Positions 45,224-55,187 are shown, numbered from the stretch's first letter. The stretch is DNA of 64,000 nt from Thiohalocapsa sp963698775 (GCA_963698775.1 CAVOSE010000057.1:99017-163016); one strand, 5' to 3'. Numbers and translations are program-made. Notes: a model not told the origin generated them from the sequence alone.

Positions 45224-47674
45224 ATGAACGACGCGGTCACCGATTCCGAACAGCACGACGACGCCCTCGCGGACCACGAAGCCTCCGCGGAGCAGGAAGC
45301 CCTCTCAGATGAAGAGACGATGGCGCTGGCCCGTGCCGACGAGGTGCTGCCGGGCCTGATTCCGCTGCTCCCGGTGGCGTCGCGGCCATTCTTTCCAGGC
45401 CAGGCGGTTCCGCTGCTGATGGACGCCAGCCACTGGCGCAGCACGCTAGTGACCGTGGGCAAGACCGAGCACAAGATCCTCGGCGTCATCCTGACCCGCA
45501 GTGATGCGTCCGAGGAGGCGACAACCGAGGACTTCTACCAGGTCGGCACCGCCTGCCGTGTGCATCGTGTCAACGACGATGAGGGCAAGCTGCAGGTGTT
45601 GGTCGAGTGCCTGCAGCGCTTCCAGATCGCACGCATCGTGCATGACGAGGCGCCGTTTTCGGCCCGCGTCACCTATCTGCCGGAGCCGCAGCCAGAACCG
45701 GAGGTCAAGGCCTATGCGATGGCGGTGATCAACACCATCAAGGAGTTGTTGCCGCTGAACCCGCTATATGTCGAGGAATTGCGCATGTTCCTCGACCGCT
45801 TCGGCCCCGAGGACCCGTCGCACCTGGCCGACTTCGCCGCCAGCCTCACCACCTCAAGCAAGGAACAGCTGCAAGAGGTGCTGGAGGCGCTGCCGCTGCT
45901 CAAGCGCATGGAAAAGGTGCTGGTGCTGCTGAACAACGAGCTGGAACTGGCCCGCGCGCAGCAGAAGATTCGCGCATCGGTCGAAGAGACCATGCACAAG
46001 CAGCAGCGCGAGTTCTTTCTGCGCGAGCAGTTGAAGGCGATCCAAAAGGAACTTGGAATTGCCAAGGACGACCGCACCGCGGAAGCGGACAAGTTCAAAG
46101 ATCGACTAAAGAAACTCGTCCTCAGCGACGAGGCGCAAAAGCGCGTGAACGAGGAGATGGACAAGCTGGCGATGCTTGAGACCGGCTCGCCGGAGTATGC
46201 CGTCACGCGCAACTATCTGGACTGGATCACGCTGCTACCCTGGGGTCAGCACTCCAAGGACAAGCTCGATCTGAAACGCGCCCGCCGCGTACTGGACCGC
46301 GATCACTACGGTCTGGACGACGTCAAGCAACGCATCCTGGAGTTCCTCGCGGTCGGTATCCACAAGGGCGAGATCGCCGGCTCCATCATCCTGCTGGTGG
46401 GCCCACCCGGCGTCGGCAAGACCTCCATCGGCCGGTCTATCGCCGATGCGCTGGGGCGTCGATTTTATCGGTTCTCCGTCGGCGGCATCCGTGACGAGGC
46501 CGAGATCAAGGGCCATCGGCGCACCTACATCGGCGCCATGCCCGGCAAGTTCATCCAGGCCATAAAAGATGCCGGCACCGCCAACCCGGTGATCATGCTC
46601 GACGAAATCGACAAGATCGGCGCCAGCTACCACGGCGACCCCGCCTCGGCGCTGCTGGAGGTGCTGGACCCCGAGCAGAACAGCGACTTTCTAGACCATT
46701 ATCTGGATCTACGCTTCGACCTGTCCAAGGTGTTGTTCGTCTGCACCGCGAATCAGACCGACAGCATCCCGGGACCGCTGCTCGACCGCATGGAGGTGAT
46801 TCAGCTCTCCGGCTACATCGCCGCCGAGAAGCTGGCGATCGCGAAGAAATTCCTATTGCCGCGCCAGATCAGGCGCGCAGGGCTCGACAAATCGGCCGTC
46901 AAGGTCGACGCCAAGACCCTGCGCGCGCTGATTGAGGGCTACGCCCGCGACGCCGGCGTGCGGCGGCTGGAAAAGCAGCTCGGCAAGATCGTGCGCAAGG
47001 TAGCGGTCAAGCTGCTGGAGGGTGCGGAGACCCCCATCAGCATCGGTACCGACGAGCTGAAGGACTACCTCGGCAGCCCAGTGTTCCGCGACGAACGCAA
47101 GCTGTCTGGCCCCGGCGTGGTCACCGGGCTGGCCTGGACCGCGATGGGCGGCGCGACCCTCTCCATCGAGGCCATGCGCACCCACGAGTTCAGCCGCGGC
47201 TTCAAGCTCACCGGGCAGCTCGGCGACGTCATGAAGGAATCGGCCGAGATCGCCTACGGCTACGTCGTCAGCCACGCCGCCGAGTTCGGCGCAGAGCCGA
47301 GCTTTTTCGAAAAGGCGTTCATCCACCTGCACGTACCCGCCGGCGCCACACCCAAGGACGGCCCCTCCGCCGGCATCACCATGGCCTCGGCGCTGCTATC
47401 GCTGGCCCTCGGCAAGCCGGTGCGCCGCATCGCCATGACCGGCGAGCTGACCCTGACCGGCGAGGTCTTCCCCATCGGCGGCGTGCGCGAAAAGCTCATC
47501 GCCGCCCGCCGCGCCGGCATCAAGGAGATCCTGCTGCCGGAAGACAACAGCGGCGAGTACGACGAGGTACCGGAGCATATTCGCAAGGGCCTGACGGTGC
47601 ACTTCGTCAGCCGGTTCGAAGAGGTCTCGGCGCTGTTGTTCAACAAGGCTCCCGGCGGCGGGGTCGCGCGCTAG
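45224..47674 (+). CDS. lon: ATP-dependent protease Lon
   Basis: An 816-residue LonA: N-terminal substrate domain (LPVASRPFFPGQAVPLLMD), coiled-coil helices, AAA+ with Walker A GPPGVGKTSIGRSI near 393 and Walker B VIMLDEIDK. The protease domain has the Ser-Lys dyad in PKDGPSAGITMA and GGVREKLIAARR. It degrades misfolded and regulatory proteins. ATG 45224 has GGAGG 5 bases upstream and is preferred over ATG 45212. The N-terminus is acidic (Asp/Glu/His rich) for about 30 residues. Confidence 0.95.
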   Translation: MNDAVTDSEQHDDALADHEASAEQEALSDEETMALARADEVLPGLIPLLPVASRPFFPGQAVPLLMDASHWRSTLVTVGKTEHKILGVILTRSDASEEATTEDFYQVGTACRVHRVNDDEGKLQVLVECLQRFQIARIVHDEAPFSARVTYLPEPQPEPEVKAYAMAVINTIKELLPLNPLYVEELRMFLDRFGPEDPSHLADFAASLTTSSKEQLQEVLEALPLLKRMEKVLVLLNNELELARAQQKIRASVEETMHKQQREFFLREQLKAIQKELGIAKDDRTAEADKFKDRLKKLVLSDEAQKRVNEEMDKLAMLETGSPEYAVTRNYLDWITLLPWGQHSKDKLDLKRARRVLDRDHYGLDDVKQRILEFLAVGIHKGEIAGSIILLVGPPGVGKTSIGRSIADALGRRFYRFSVGGIRDEAEIKGHRRTYIGAMPGKFIQAIKDAGTANPVIMLDEIDKIGASYHGDPASALLEVLDPEQNSDFLDHYLDLRFDLSKVLFVCTANQTDSIPGPLLDRMEVIQLSGYIAAEKLAIAKKFLLPRQIRRAGLDKSAVKVDAKTLRALIEGYARDAGVRRLEKQLGKIVRKVAVKLLEGAETPISIGTDELKDYLGSPVFRDERKLSGPGVVTGLAWTAMGGATLSIEAMRTHEFSRGFKLTGQLGDVMKESAEIAYGYVVSHAAEFGAEPSFFEKAFIHLHVPAGATPKDGPSAGITMASALLSLALGKPVRRIAMTGELTLTGEVFPIGGVREKLIAARRAGIKEILLPEDNSGEYDEVPEHIRKGLTVHFVSRFEEVSALLFNKAPGGGVAR

Positions 47675-47752
47675 TCCGTCAAAATCGATCTCATCGCCAT
47701 TGATTTGGCGATTCGCCCCAGTCACCTAAGCAGCACGATGGCTAGAACGCCC

Positions 47753-47774
47753 GTAGGTGCGACTTCAGTCGCAC
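47753..47774. repeat. Small REP-like palindrome downstream of lon
   Basis: GTGCGACT-TC-AGTCGCAC is a perfect 8-bp inverted repeat preceded by GTAG, in the 275-base gap after lon. Resembles dispersed intergenic palindromes and may end transcription. Confidence 0.5.
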
Positions 47775-47949
47775 AAAAGGCTTTGAATGGGCCTACAAGC
47801 TAGCCCCCACACCCTGAGGAACAGCCGAATCTTGGATGAAAGATTCGCGGACGGAGCCTGGTCTCTATAGGCACTGACGCACGGCGCAGCCAGCACCCCC
47901 GCATGCCCGCGCCGGGGCCGGTGTTCTTCCTAAGATCAATGGTGACCGC

Positions 47950-49404
47950 GTGAAATGCAGCATGCCATACCGGCCCGACCCGAGCCGTCTTCGGGCTCGC
48001 GTTGCAACTCGACGACCTGTCGGCGCTTGGTTCGCAGGATTGCTCACGGTTGCATTGCTCTCGATCGGCGCCGCGGCCTGCTCGAACCAGCCCGCGTCAT
48101 CGCCCGTGCCCACGCAGGCGCCGATGGTGCACAACGACATCCCGCTTGCGGTCTTTTATGATCTGCTGGCCGACGACGAGCGTGCAGCGGCGGCATTGGA
48201 TCGGATCGACGCCGACTGGAAGGATGCCTACGCGGCGATGCTGCTGGACATGATCTATTTCAGCACCTCGCCAGAGATCGATACACGCATGACCCGCTCG
48301 CTGGAAAGGGAATCGGGCTTGCGCTTTAGCGGCGACTACGACCCCTTCTATCGCTGGCTTTGGTCCTTCGACCCGGGGCAGCATCCGGAATACTCCGAGT
48401 TCATGGCCACGCTCTATGGACAGATCGATCCAGGCTTCCGCGAATATTTCGACGACCGGCCAACATCACTGATCCGGCTCGACGAGGTCCTATGGGGCGG
48501 GGTCAATCGCGACGGCATCCCGCCGCTGAACAACCCCGAAATGATCCCTGCGCGCGAGGCGACCTATCTCGATGATGACAATGTTGTCTTCGGCGTTACC
48601 GTCGACGGCGATGCGCGCGCCTACCCCAAGCGCATACTGGCCTGGCATGAGATGGTGAAGGATGAGATCGGCGGGCGCAGACTGACCGGCGTTTACTGCA
48701 CCCTGTGCGGGGCGATGATCCTCTACGATAGCAATGTCGACGGCGTACAGCACGAACTCGGCACCAGTGGGTTTTTGTATCGCTCCAACAAACTCATGTA
48801 CGACCACGAGACACAATCGTTGTGGTCGACCCTCACCGGAGAGCCCGTGATTGGACCGTTGGTTGGCCGGGGTATCGAACTCAAGACCCTCCCCGTCGTC
48901 ACCACGACCTGGCAGGAATGGGTCACCCGCCATCCGGACACCCTGGTGCTGTCGCTGAATACCGGGCGCGAACGCGACTACAGGGAGGGCGCGGCCTATC
49001 GCGACTACTTCGCCACCGATCGGCTGATGTTCGCCGTGCCGAAACTCGATCGGCGTCTGCCAAACAAGGCCGAGATCTTGGCGCTACGCTACGACGGCGA
49101 ACCGCTCGCCGTTGCCGCCGCGTTCCTCGAGCGCAATCGGATTTATCAGGACCGCGTTGGCGATACCGAGTTCGTCGTGCTCACCGACGCGAGCGGGGCC
49201 AACCGGGTGTATGCGTCGCTCGGCGTGCGCTTTGCGGGTTGGGATGGTGCGGATGCCGTGATCGATCGCGCGGGTCAACGATGGATGATCACCGAATCAC
49301 ACCTCAGCGCTGACGACGGTCGCCGCCTAGAGCGGCTTGCCGCCCATCGGGCGTTTTGGTTCGGATGGCATGCGCAGTTTCCGCAGACGCGCTTGGTGAA
49401 GTAG
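47950..49404 (+). CDS. DUF3179 family lipoprotein
   Basis: A 484-residue exported protein. The signal ends in a lipobox-like LSIGAAAC, so it is probably a lipoprotein. The conserved DUF3179 region includes NPEMIPAREATYLDDDNVVF, ARAYPKRILAWHEMVKDEIG, VYCTLCGAMILYD and LWSTLTGEPVIGPL. Its C-T-LCG site has a Cys pair that might bind metal or undergo redox chemistry; function is unknown. The start may be GTG 47950 or ATG 47962. Its 3' end faces the HEAGH membrane protein gene. Confidence 0.82.
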   Translation: MKCSMPYRPDPSRLRARVATRRPVGAWFAGLLTVALLSIGAAACSNQPASSPVPTQAPMVHNDIPLAVFYDLLADDERAAAALDRIDADWKDAYAAMLLDMIYFSTSPEIDTRMTRSLERESGLRFSGDYDPFYRWLWSFDPGQHPEYSEFMATLYGQIDPGFREYFDDRPTSLIRLDEVLWGGVNRDGIPPLNNPEMIPAREATYLDDDNVVFGVTVDGDARAYPKRILAWHEMVKDEIGGRRLTGVYCTLCGAMILYDSNVDGVQHELGTSGFLYRSNKLMYDHETQSLWSTLTGEPVIGPLVGRGIELKTLPVVTTTWQEWVTRHPDTLVLSLNTGRERDYREGAAYRDYFATDRLMFAVPKLDRRLPNKAEILALRYDGEPLAVAAAFLERNRIYQDRVGDTEFVVLTDASGANRVYASLGVRFAGWDGADAVIDRAGQRWMITESHLSADDGRRLERLAAHRAFWFGWHAQFPQTRLVK

Positions 49405-49414
49405 ATCGACCGGA

Positions 49415-50203
49415 TCAGGATCTACTGCTACTGCTTCCGCGTGCGGTTGGTGCCTTGAACTGTCGATAGACCAGCACCGCACCCCAGGCCAGGGCCGCGA
49501 GCATGATCAGCGAACCGAGGCCATGGCTGGCCTGGGCCAGTGTATGGTCCAGGCGCAGCAGGCCAGTCTCGGTGAGCAGGTATTCCCAGTCGTGAAATCC
49601 GTACGGGGACGAGTGGCCGAAGTTGCCACCAAGCAGTGGCAGCTGGCCAGCACGAGCGTCGTTGATATAGGGCGCGATATCGAGGAAATTCTGGCCGAAC
49701 CACCAGAGCGCCACGGACGCGCCGAACGGGTCACGGGTCTTCAGCAGCAACACCAACATGGCGATCAGCGGCATCAGCAGCTGGCCCAAGGTGCCGCCGA
49801 GGGAGGCGATGAATGCCCCAAACGGTCGGAAGAAGATGTGCCCGGCCTCGTGAAACGGCAGATTGATCAAATGCAAAAACGACTCACCAGCCGCATTGCT
49901 GGCCACCGATGACCCAATCAGGCTCAGGCCCCAAATCGCGAGCGCGGCGAGCAGTGCCGCCTTCGCCCAATTGGCAACGGGATTGTTTTGGGGGTCATTG
50001 TTCGTTGGCGTTGGCAGCAGCAGGCCACGCAGGCCACGGGCTGCGGTTGGCCGCGATCGGGTCGCGCGCGCGACCGGACTGATCGCGGGCGCCGAGTCGC
50101 CGGGCCGGGGGTGATACTTCCAATATTTCTCGAAGACGATGCCGCAGCGGCCGCAGATCAGGTTACCGTCGGCTTGCTCGGCTTTGCATTTTGGGCATTG
50201 CAT
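49415..50203 (-). CDS. Membrane protein with N-terminal zinc ribbon and HEAGH motif
   Basis: A 262-residue protein. Residues 3-20 form a zinc ribbon (CPKCKAEQADGNLICGRCG), followed by a linker and about five hydrophobic segments. The first region after the linker contains LPFHEAGHIFFRPFG, a HExxH zinc-protease motif as in M50-type site-2 proteases; the second motif of that family (NPDG/LDG) is not obvious, though LLGGNFGHSSPYGFHDWEYL provides His/Asp. It could be an intramembrane metalloprotease or a relic fold. Separate from DUF3179 by 10 bases, convergent. Confidence 0.72.
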   Translation of the reverse strand: MQCPKCKAEQADGNLICGRCGIVFEKYWKYHPRPGDSAPAISPVARATRSRPTAARGLRGLLLPTPTNNDPQNNPVANWAKAALLAALAIWGLSLIGSSVASNAAGESFLHLINLPFHEAGHIFFRPFGAFIASLGGTLGQLLMPLIAMLVLLLKTRDPFGASVALWWFGQNFLDIAPYINDARAGQLPLLGGNFGHSSPYGFHDWEYLLTETGLLRLDHTLAQASHGLGSLIMLAALAWGAVLVYRQFKAPTARGSSSSRS

Positions 50204-50348
50204 CCCGGCTACCTGTCGCTTGTGTTAGACCACGCCTGTTTACCTATCGCCGGTTCAAAGCCGGCGGGCCCAGTTGCGCGCAGGATGCCGACGCTCCCGT
50301 GACCGCGCCGGTAGGAGTCCGGTGGCATGGACATCTTCGGAGATCACG

Positions 50349-51842
50349 TTAATCGTCTCGATCGCCACTCGGCGAGCCGGGCTGCATGCGCTGGATGATG
50401 CCACTGGTGCTGCGATCGTCGACCAGCGGCACCAACACCACCTGGCCACCCCATGACTTGACGTCGGCGGCGCCGACAACCGCATCCTCACTGTAATCGG
50501 CACCCTTGGCGAGGACGTCGGGGCGGATGGCGAGAATGAGGTCGATGGGGGTCCCGGCATCGAACAGCACCACGGCGTCCACCGCCGCCAGTGCAGCCAG
50601 CACGCGCGCACGGTCCTGCTCGCCGATCAGCGGCCGCTCCGGACCCTTGAGCCGGCGCACGGAGCGATCGGTGTTGAGGCCGACCACGAGCCGATGGCCG
50701 TGCCGGCGAGCGCGTTCCAGGTAGGTCACATGGCCCACGTGCAGCAGATCGAAGCAGCCGTTGGTAAACACGATCCGCTCGCCACGATCGCGCCATTGGC
50801 GCACACGCACCAGCAGGTCGTTGAGCTCGGCGACCTTGGCGCCCTGCTCCAGGGCCGCCTCGTCGGCAATGGCCGCGGCCAATTCATCGGCGGCAATGGC
50901 GGCCGTGCCGACCTTGCCGACGACAACACCGGCGGCGAGATTGGCTAGATGGGCGGCATCGATGGGATCGAGCCCCGCTGCCCGCCCCGCCGCGACGGTA
51001 GCGATGACGGTATCGCCAGCACCGGAGACATCGAAGACCTCGCGGGCGATGGCTGGAATCCGGTACAGGCCCGTTGCATCCACCAGCGCGACGCCGAGGT
51101 CGCCAAGGGTGAGCATGAGCTGTTCCAGCTCCAGGTGCTTGCGCATGCGCTCGGCGGCCGCCAGCAGCGCGTCAAGATCGTCGCTGTCGACACCGGATGC
51201 CAGGGCCAATTCAGCACGATTCGGCGTGATCGCGGTGGCGCCGCGATAGCGGGTGAAGTCGCTGCCCTTCGGGTCGACAAGCACCGGCAGCCCGCGTCCT
51301 CTGGCCCGCGTGATGATTTGGGCGCAGAGTTCACCGGTCAGCACGCCCTTCGCATAGTCCGATAGCAGCACCGCGTCGACCCGCCCCAGGTGTTGTTCGA
51401 CCGCCGCCAACAGCCGCTCGGCGAGCTCGCCGTCGACCGCGGCGATGCGTTCGGCATCGATGCGCAACATCTGCTGATGATCACCCACCAAGCGCGTCTT
51501 GGTGGTGGTCGGTCGGGTCGGGTCCGGCAGCACGGCATCGGTCTCGACCCCCTGCTCCATCAGCAATGCCAGCAGGCGCTCGCGATGCTCATCCTGCCCG
51601 GTGACGCCCGCCATGCAGACGCGCAAGCCCAGGCCCACCAGATTGCGGGCCACGTTGGCGGCGCCGCCGGCGACCTCGGTCTCGCGCTCCAGCCTCAGCA
51701 CAGGTACCGGCGCCTCCGGCGAGATACGCCGGACGCTGCCCCACTGATAGCGGTCCAGCATCAGATCGCCGACCACCAGCACGCGCCGGCCACCAAACCC
51801 GCCGTGCAGACCTTGAACGACTTTCTCGAGCTGCTGAAACAT
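50349..51842 (-). CDS. hldE: Bifunctional heptose 7-phosphate kinase / heptose 1-phosphate adenylyltransferase HldE
   Basis: A 497-residue enzyme for ADP-heptose synthesis for LPS. The N-terminal PfkB-type kinase domain (VLVVGDLMLDRY, GGAANVARN, FDVSGAGDT) covers about 1-320. The C-terminal nucleotidyltransferase domain begins IVFTNGCFDLLHVGHVTYLE near 350, with VGLNTDRSVRRLKG and the final VPLVDDRSTSGIIQ. ATG 51842 begins the conserved kinase; a longer frame extends 22 codons. It is 22 bases downstream of gmhA, in one operon. Confidence 0.95.
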   Translation of the reverse strand: MFQQLEKVVQGLHGGFGGRRVLVVGDLMLDRYQWGSVRRISPEAPVPVLRLERETEVAGGAANVARNLVGLGLRVCMAGVTGQDEHRERLLALLMEQGVETDAVLPDPTRPTTTKTRLVGDHQQMLRIDAERIAAVDGELAERLLAAVEQHLGRVDAVLLSDYAKGVLTGELCAQIITRARGRGLPVLVDPKGSDFTRYRGATAITPNRAELALASGVDSDDLDALLAAAERMRKHLELEQLMLTLGDLGVALVDATGLYRIPAIAREVFDVSGAGDTVIATVAAGRAAGLDPIDAAHLANLAAGVVVGKVGTAAIAADELAAAIADEAALEQGAKVAELNDLLVRVRQWRDRGERIVFTNGCFDLLHVGHVTYLERARRHGHRLVVGLNTDRSVRRLKGPERPLIGEQDRARVLAALAAVDAVVLFDAGTPIDLILAIRPDVLAKGADYSEDAVVGAADVKSWGGQVVLVPLVDDRSTSGIIQRMQPGSPSGDRDD

Positions 51843-51864
51843 ACTTTGGGCGGGTGCTCGGTGG

Positions 51865-52443
51865 TCAGCGAACGGCCGCGTCAACGGCCTTGCGCTCGAC
51901 CAGATCACAAAGGATGTGGCCGATCAGAATATGTGCCTCCTGGATGCGAGCGGTATTATCCGAAGGCACCACCAGGCACAGCTCGCACTGCTCCCGCAGC
52001 TTGCCGCCGCTGCCGCCGGTGAGACCGACCCGGTCCACGCTAAGCGCCGCCGCAGCCTCCATGGCCCGCAGCACATTGGCGCTGTTGCCGGACGTAGACA
52101 GGCCCACCAACATGTCGCCGGGTCGGCAGAGGGCCTCGACCTGGCGCGCGAACACCGACTCGAAGCCGTAGTCGTTAGACACCGATGTCAGCACCGAGCT
52201 GTCCGTGGTAAGCGCGATGGAGGCTATCCCGTGCCGCTCGCGCTCGAAGCGCCCGACCAGTTCCGCCGCCAGGTGCTGACAATCGGCCGCACTGCCGCCA
52301 TTGCCGATCCAGAACAGGCGCCCGCCGCCGGCGAGGCAGCGCCAGGCGCGCTCGGCAAAGCGCGCGATATCCGCCTCCATTGGTGCGAGGGCACGGATCA
52401 CGGCGATATGTGCGTCGAGAGAAGCTCGGATACTGGCTGACAT
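51865..52443 (-). CDS. gmhA: Phosphoheptose isomerase GmhA
   Basis: A 192-residue SIS-domain enzyme that isomerises sedoheptulose 7-phosphate to D-glycero-D-manno-heptose 7-phosphate, the first step to ADP-heptose. Motifs: GNGGSAADCQHLAAELVGRF, LTTDSSVLTSVSNDYGFE, VGLSTSGNSANVL and IQEAHILIGHILCDLVE. Upstream of hldE, with which it forms the heptose operon. Confidence 0.94.
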   Translation of the reverse strand: MSASIRASLDAHIAVIRALAPMEADIARFAERAWRCLAGGGRLFWIGNGGSAADCQHLAAELVGRFERERHGIASIALTTDSSVLTSVSNDYGFESVFARQVEALCRPGDMLVGLSTSGNSANVLRAMEAAAALSVDRVGLTGGSGGKLREQCELCLVVPSDNTARIQEAHILIGHILCDLVERKAVDAAVR

Positions 52444-52789
52444 GAGGCGGTGCTGAGTGACAGGGTCCAGACGGTGATTTGGCTTGCGCTCGCGGGTGCC
52501 GAGGCACCGCGAAAACGTTCACGACGACGCCGGTCGCGAGCTCGCGGCCTCCGACGACAGTATGCAGAGCCAAGGCGGTTGCTGGCAAACTTCCCAGACC
52601 CACTTACGCATCCGCCGCAGCCGATGCATGGCGATAAGTGCTTTGTCCTCTGCGCGAATATCTCCGCATCTCGTGACAGGAAAGGTATATGCCTTTTCGA
52701 CGACGACGAGTACGATGTAGGTGTGATGAGATTTCGCGTACTGCATCCCAACATGAGCGCCGCCGCGCGTAACGCTTGCGGCTGACCTG
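52444..52789. other. Divergent promoter region, no gene seen
   Basis: Between gmhA (leftward) and the PP2C response regulator (rightward). A near-palindrome AAAGGTATATGCCTTT at 52681-52696 could be an operator or a -10 region. No coding frame supported. Confidence 0.5.
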
Positions 52790-54076
52790 ATGATGCCGAA
52801 CCCCGATCACTCTATCGACGCCGTAGCTCGTTCTTCTGCATCGACGCAACAGTCCGCGACGCCTGTTCTGTCGAGCAATGCCCTCAAGGTGCTTGTTATC
52901 GACGACGCACCGGACGTACGTATCTACGTGCGGGCGCTGTTGCGCAAGTGGGGGTATGACCCGGTGCTGGCGAGTAACGGCGCAGACGGGCTCGAACGGA
53001 TGCGAGAGGGCGGCATCAGACTGGTGATCTGCGATTGGATGATGGATGGTATGTCCGGACCAGAGGTCTGCGCAGCGATTCGCGCGGAGGACTTCGGGCA
53101 CTACATCTACCTAATGATGCTGACTGGCCGCACCGAAAACACCGACCTGGTGTACGGGCTCGATGCCGGTGCCGACGACTTCGTCCGCAAGCCCTTCGAC
53201 GCACAGGTACTGCGAGCCCGATTGCAGGTAGGCGTGCGCATCCTGGGATTGGAAGAGCGCCTCGCCGAGCAGAACCGTGTTCTGCAGCAGCATCACGATG
53301 AACTCGGCCGCGCCTATGCCCAGATCCAGAACGACCTCGCCGCCGCAGCCCGGATTCAGCTTGAATCGCTGCCGGTCAGCGATGATGCCATCGCCCCGCT
53401 GCGCGCCGGCTGGTTGTTCCTGCCTGCCGCCAAGATCTCGGGCGACAGCTTCCACTTCTTCCCCGTGTCCGAAGACCTGATTGGCTTTTACCATCTCGAC
53501 GTTGCCGGCCACGGCATACCCGCGGCATTGTTGTCCACGAGCCTGAGCCGCTCGCTGGTGCCCCACACGGACATTTCCGAATCGCCCGGAGACTACCTCG
53601 AGCCCGCTGGCTTCCTGGCGACCTTAAACCGCGAATTGTGCAGCCCGGACGGCGAGGTGACCAGTTACGCCACGATTGTCTACGGCGTGTTGAATCGCCA
53701 TACAGGCGATGGCCGACTGGCGTTAGCGGGGCATCCGAAGCCGATGATTCTGCATCCGAACGGCGAGATCGAGGACCTCGCCGCCGGAGGTCTGCCGGTG
53801 GGGATGTTCGAAATCGTCGATTACGACACTCAAACCTTTCGGCTGGGCCCTGGTGATCGACTCATTACCTATTCCGATGGCATCACCGATTGCTTCGACG
53901 CGACAGGGGCTGCCTTCGATGTCGACCACTTCAAGGATCTGCTGACCAGCCATCGCACCCTCCGTGCGGGCGCGATCACCGACAAGCTCAAGGACGCGGT
54001 GACCGGCTGGCGCGGCGGGGAGGAGTTCGAGGATGACATCTCGGTACTTGTCCTTGAGCGCCCAGGGGCTGACTGA
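52790..54076 (+). CDS. Response regulator with PP2C-type phosphatase output (RsbU-like)
   Basis: A 428-residue protein. The receiver domain (residues about 33-150) has VLVIDDAPD, phosphoacceptor in VICDWMMDG and K in FVRKPFDA. A coiled coil (about 155-185) leads to the SpoIIE/RsbU-type serine phosphatase with metal Asp residues in KISGDSF, HLDVAGHGIPAALLS, YSDGITDCFD and EDDISVLVLE. Phosphorylation would activate it to dephosphorylate the STAS protein encoded two genes on, freeing it to bind the kinase. Together they make a partner-switching module. ATG 52793 is an alternative start. Confidence 0.9.
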   Translation: MMPNPDHSIDAVARSSASTQQSATPVLSSNALKVLVIDDAPDVRIYVRALLRKWGYDPVLASNGADGLERMREGGIRLVICDWMMDGMSGPEVCAAIRAEDFGHYIYLMMLTGRTENTDLVYGLDAGADDFVRKPFDAQVLRARLQVGVRILGLEERLAEQNRVLQQHHDELGRAYAQIQNDLAAAARIQLESLPVSDDAIAPLRAGWLFLPAAKISGDSFHFFPVSEDLIGFYHLDVAGHGIPAALLSTSLSRSLVPHTDISESPGDYLEPAGFLATLNRELCSPDGEVTSYATIVYGVLNRHTGDGRLALAGHPKPMILHPNGEIEDLAAGGLPVGMFEIVDYDTQTFRLGPGDRLITYSDGITDCFDATGAAFDVDHFKDLLTSHRTLRAGAITDKLKDAVTGWRGGEEFEDDISVLVLERPGAD

Positions 54077-54239
54077 CTCGCCGGCCACGATGCGACACGT
54101 GGTGTCCGAAGCTGTTGATGCATCGCTGATTATTCGGTTGCCCTGGAAAATGCTGGCCCGGTCAGACATACTCCCGCGGTGACCGCGTCAATGCGGAAGG
54201 CGAATTCAGGGCGAGAACCGCAAACCACCAACGGCACAG

Positions 54240-54692
54240 ATGACCAGCCTCCACATCCAGTTATTCAGCGACCCGACGGACGTCGACTGGTACCAGGCCC
54301 TGGAGCCCCAGTTGACGGCGCTCGCTCAAGCCGCGGGGCTGGATGAATTCGCTGGCATAGGCGCGCAATTCGCCCTCGTAGAGGCGATCAATAACATCAT
54401 CGAACATGCCTACGCGAATCAGCCTGGCAAGCTCATCGATGTGCGCGGCACCCTTGACAGCGCGCGATTAATGTTAGTGCTGCGCGACCGCGGCATAGAG
54501 ATGCCTCTGCCGCTGCCAGATGGCTCCCCCGCTGAGCCCACGGCAGAATCCGGGCGTGGCTGGCAGATCATCCGATCCGCATTCCCAGACGTCCGCTACG
54601 AGCGCACCGACGGCGAAAATATCTTGACACTGATCCGGCCTCTGGCCGAACCAGCCGTACCCGAATCAGGCAAACCTTATCAGGGTGCATAA
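54240..54692 (+). CDS. RsbW-type anti-sigma factor serine kinase
   Basis: A 150-residue HATPase_c protein: FALVEAINNIIEHAYANQPG (N box), LVLRDRGIEMP (G1) and GRGWQIIRSAFP (G2). It would phosphorylate the STAS antagonist and hold a sigma factor or other target. It lies between the PP2C regulator (163 bases upstream) and the STAS gene (51 bases downstream). No sigma factor gene is adjacent. Confidence 0.86.
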   Translation: MTSLHIQLFSDPTDVDWYQALEPQLTALAQAAGLDEFAGIGAQFALVEAINNIIEHAYANQPGKLIDVRGTLDSARLMLVLRDRGIEMPLPLPDGSPAEPTAESGRGWQIIRSAFPDVRYERTDGENILTLIRPLAEPAVPESGKPYQGA

Positions 54693-54743
54693 GCCACGGC
54701 TGCCAAGACACAACGGCTTCCACCCGACCTAGGAGAACTCAGA

Positions 54744-55079
54744 ATGACCCTCGAACATCGTCAAGAACACGGCGTCGATGTCGTACATCTGCCGACGCGA
54801 CTGGTAATGGCCAATGCCGCCGAGGCCCGCACCGACCTGAAGAGCATCATTTCATCGGGCAAAGGTCAGGTCGTCATCAACCTAGCCCAGACGGAGTTCA
54901 TGGACTCAAGTGGCTTGGCCGTCATCGTCGCCGGCCTGCAAGCGGCACGAAAAATGGATGGCGATCTGCATCTCGCGAACATGAGCGACACGATTCGTGC
55001 CCTTTTTGAGCTGACGAGGCTGCATACGGTGTTTCAGATATTCGATGATGAGGCCGGTGCAGTAGCGGCCTTCAACTAG
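54744..55079 (+). CDS. STAS-domain anti-sigma factor antagonist
   Basis: A 111-residue STAS protein of the RsbV/SpoIIAA type. The phosphorylatable Ser is in EFMDSSGLAVIVAGLQ near residue 58; INLAQT and FELTRLHTVFQIFDDE complete the domain. Substrate of the kinase just upstream and of the PP2C regulator. A Shine-Dalgarno GGAGAA precedes ATG 54744. Confidence 0.9.
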   Translation: MTLEHRQEHGVDVVHLPTRLVMANAAEARTDLKSIISSGKGQVVINLAQTEFMDSSGLAVIVAGLQAARKMDGDLHLANMSDTIRALFELTRLHTVFQIFDDEAGAVAAFN

Positions 55080-55187
55080 GCGCGAAAACTCAAGGACATG
55101 AGGGGGGTTCCGACGACCGCGCAGGGCTCCTCGGCACCACTCTGGAGCCATCCGCAAAACCGCGCGTTGGGAAAACGATGCGCCATC

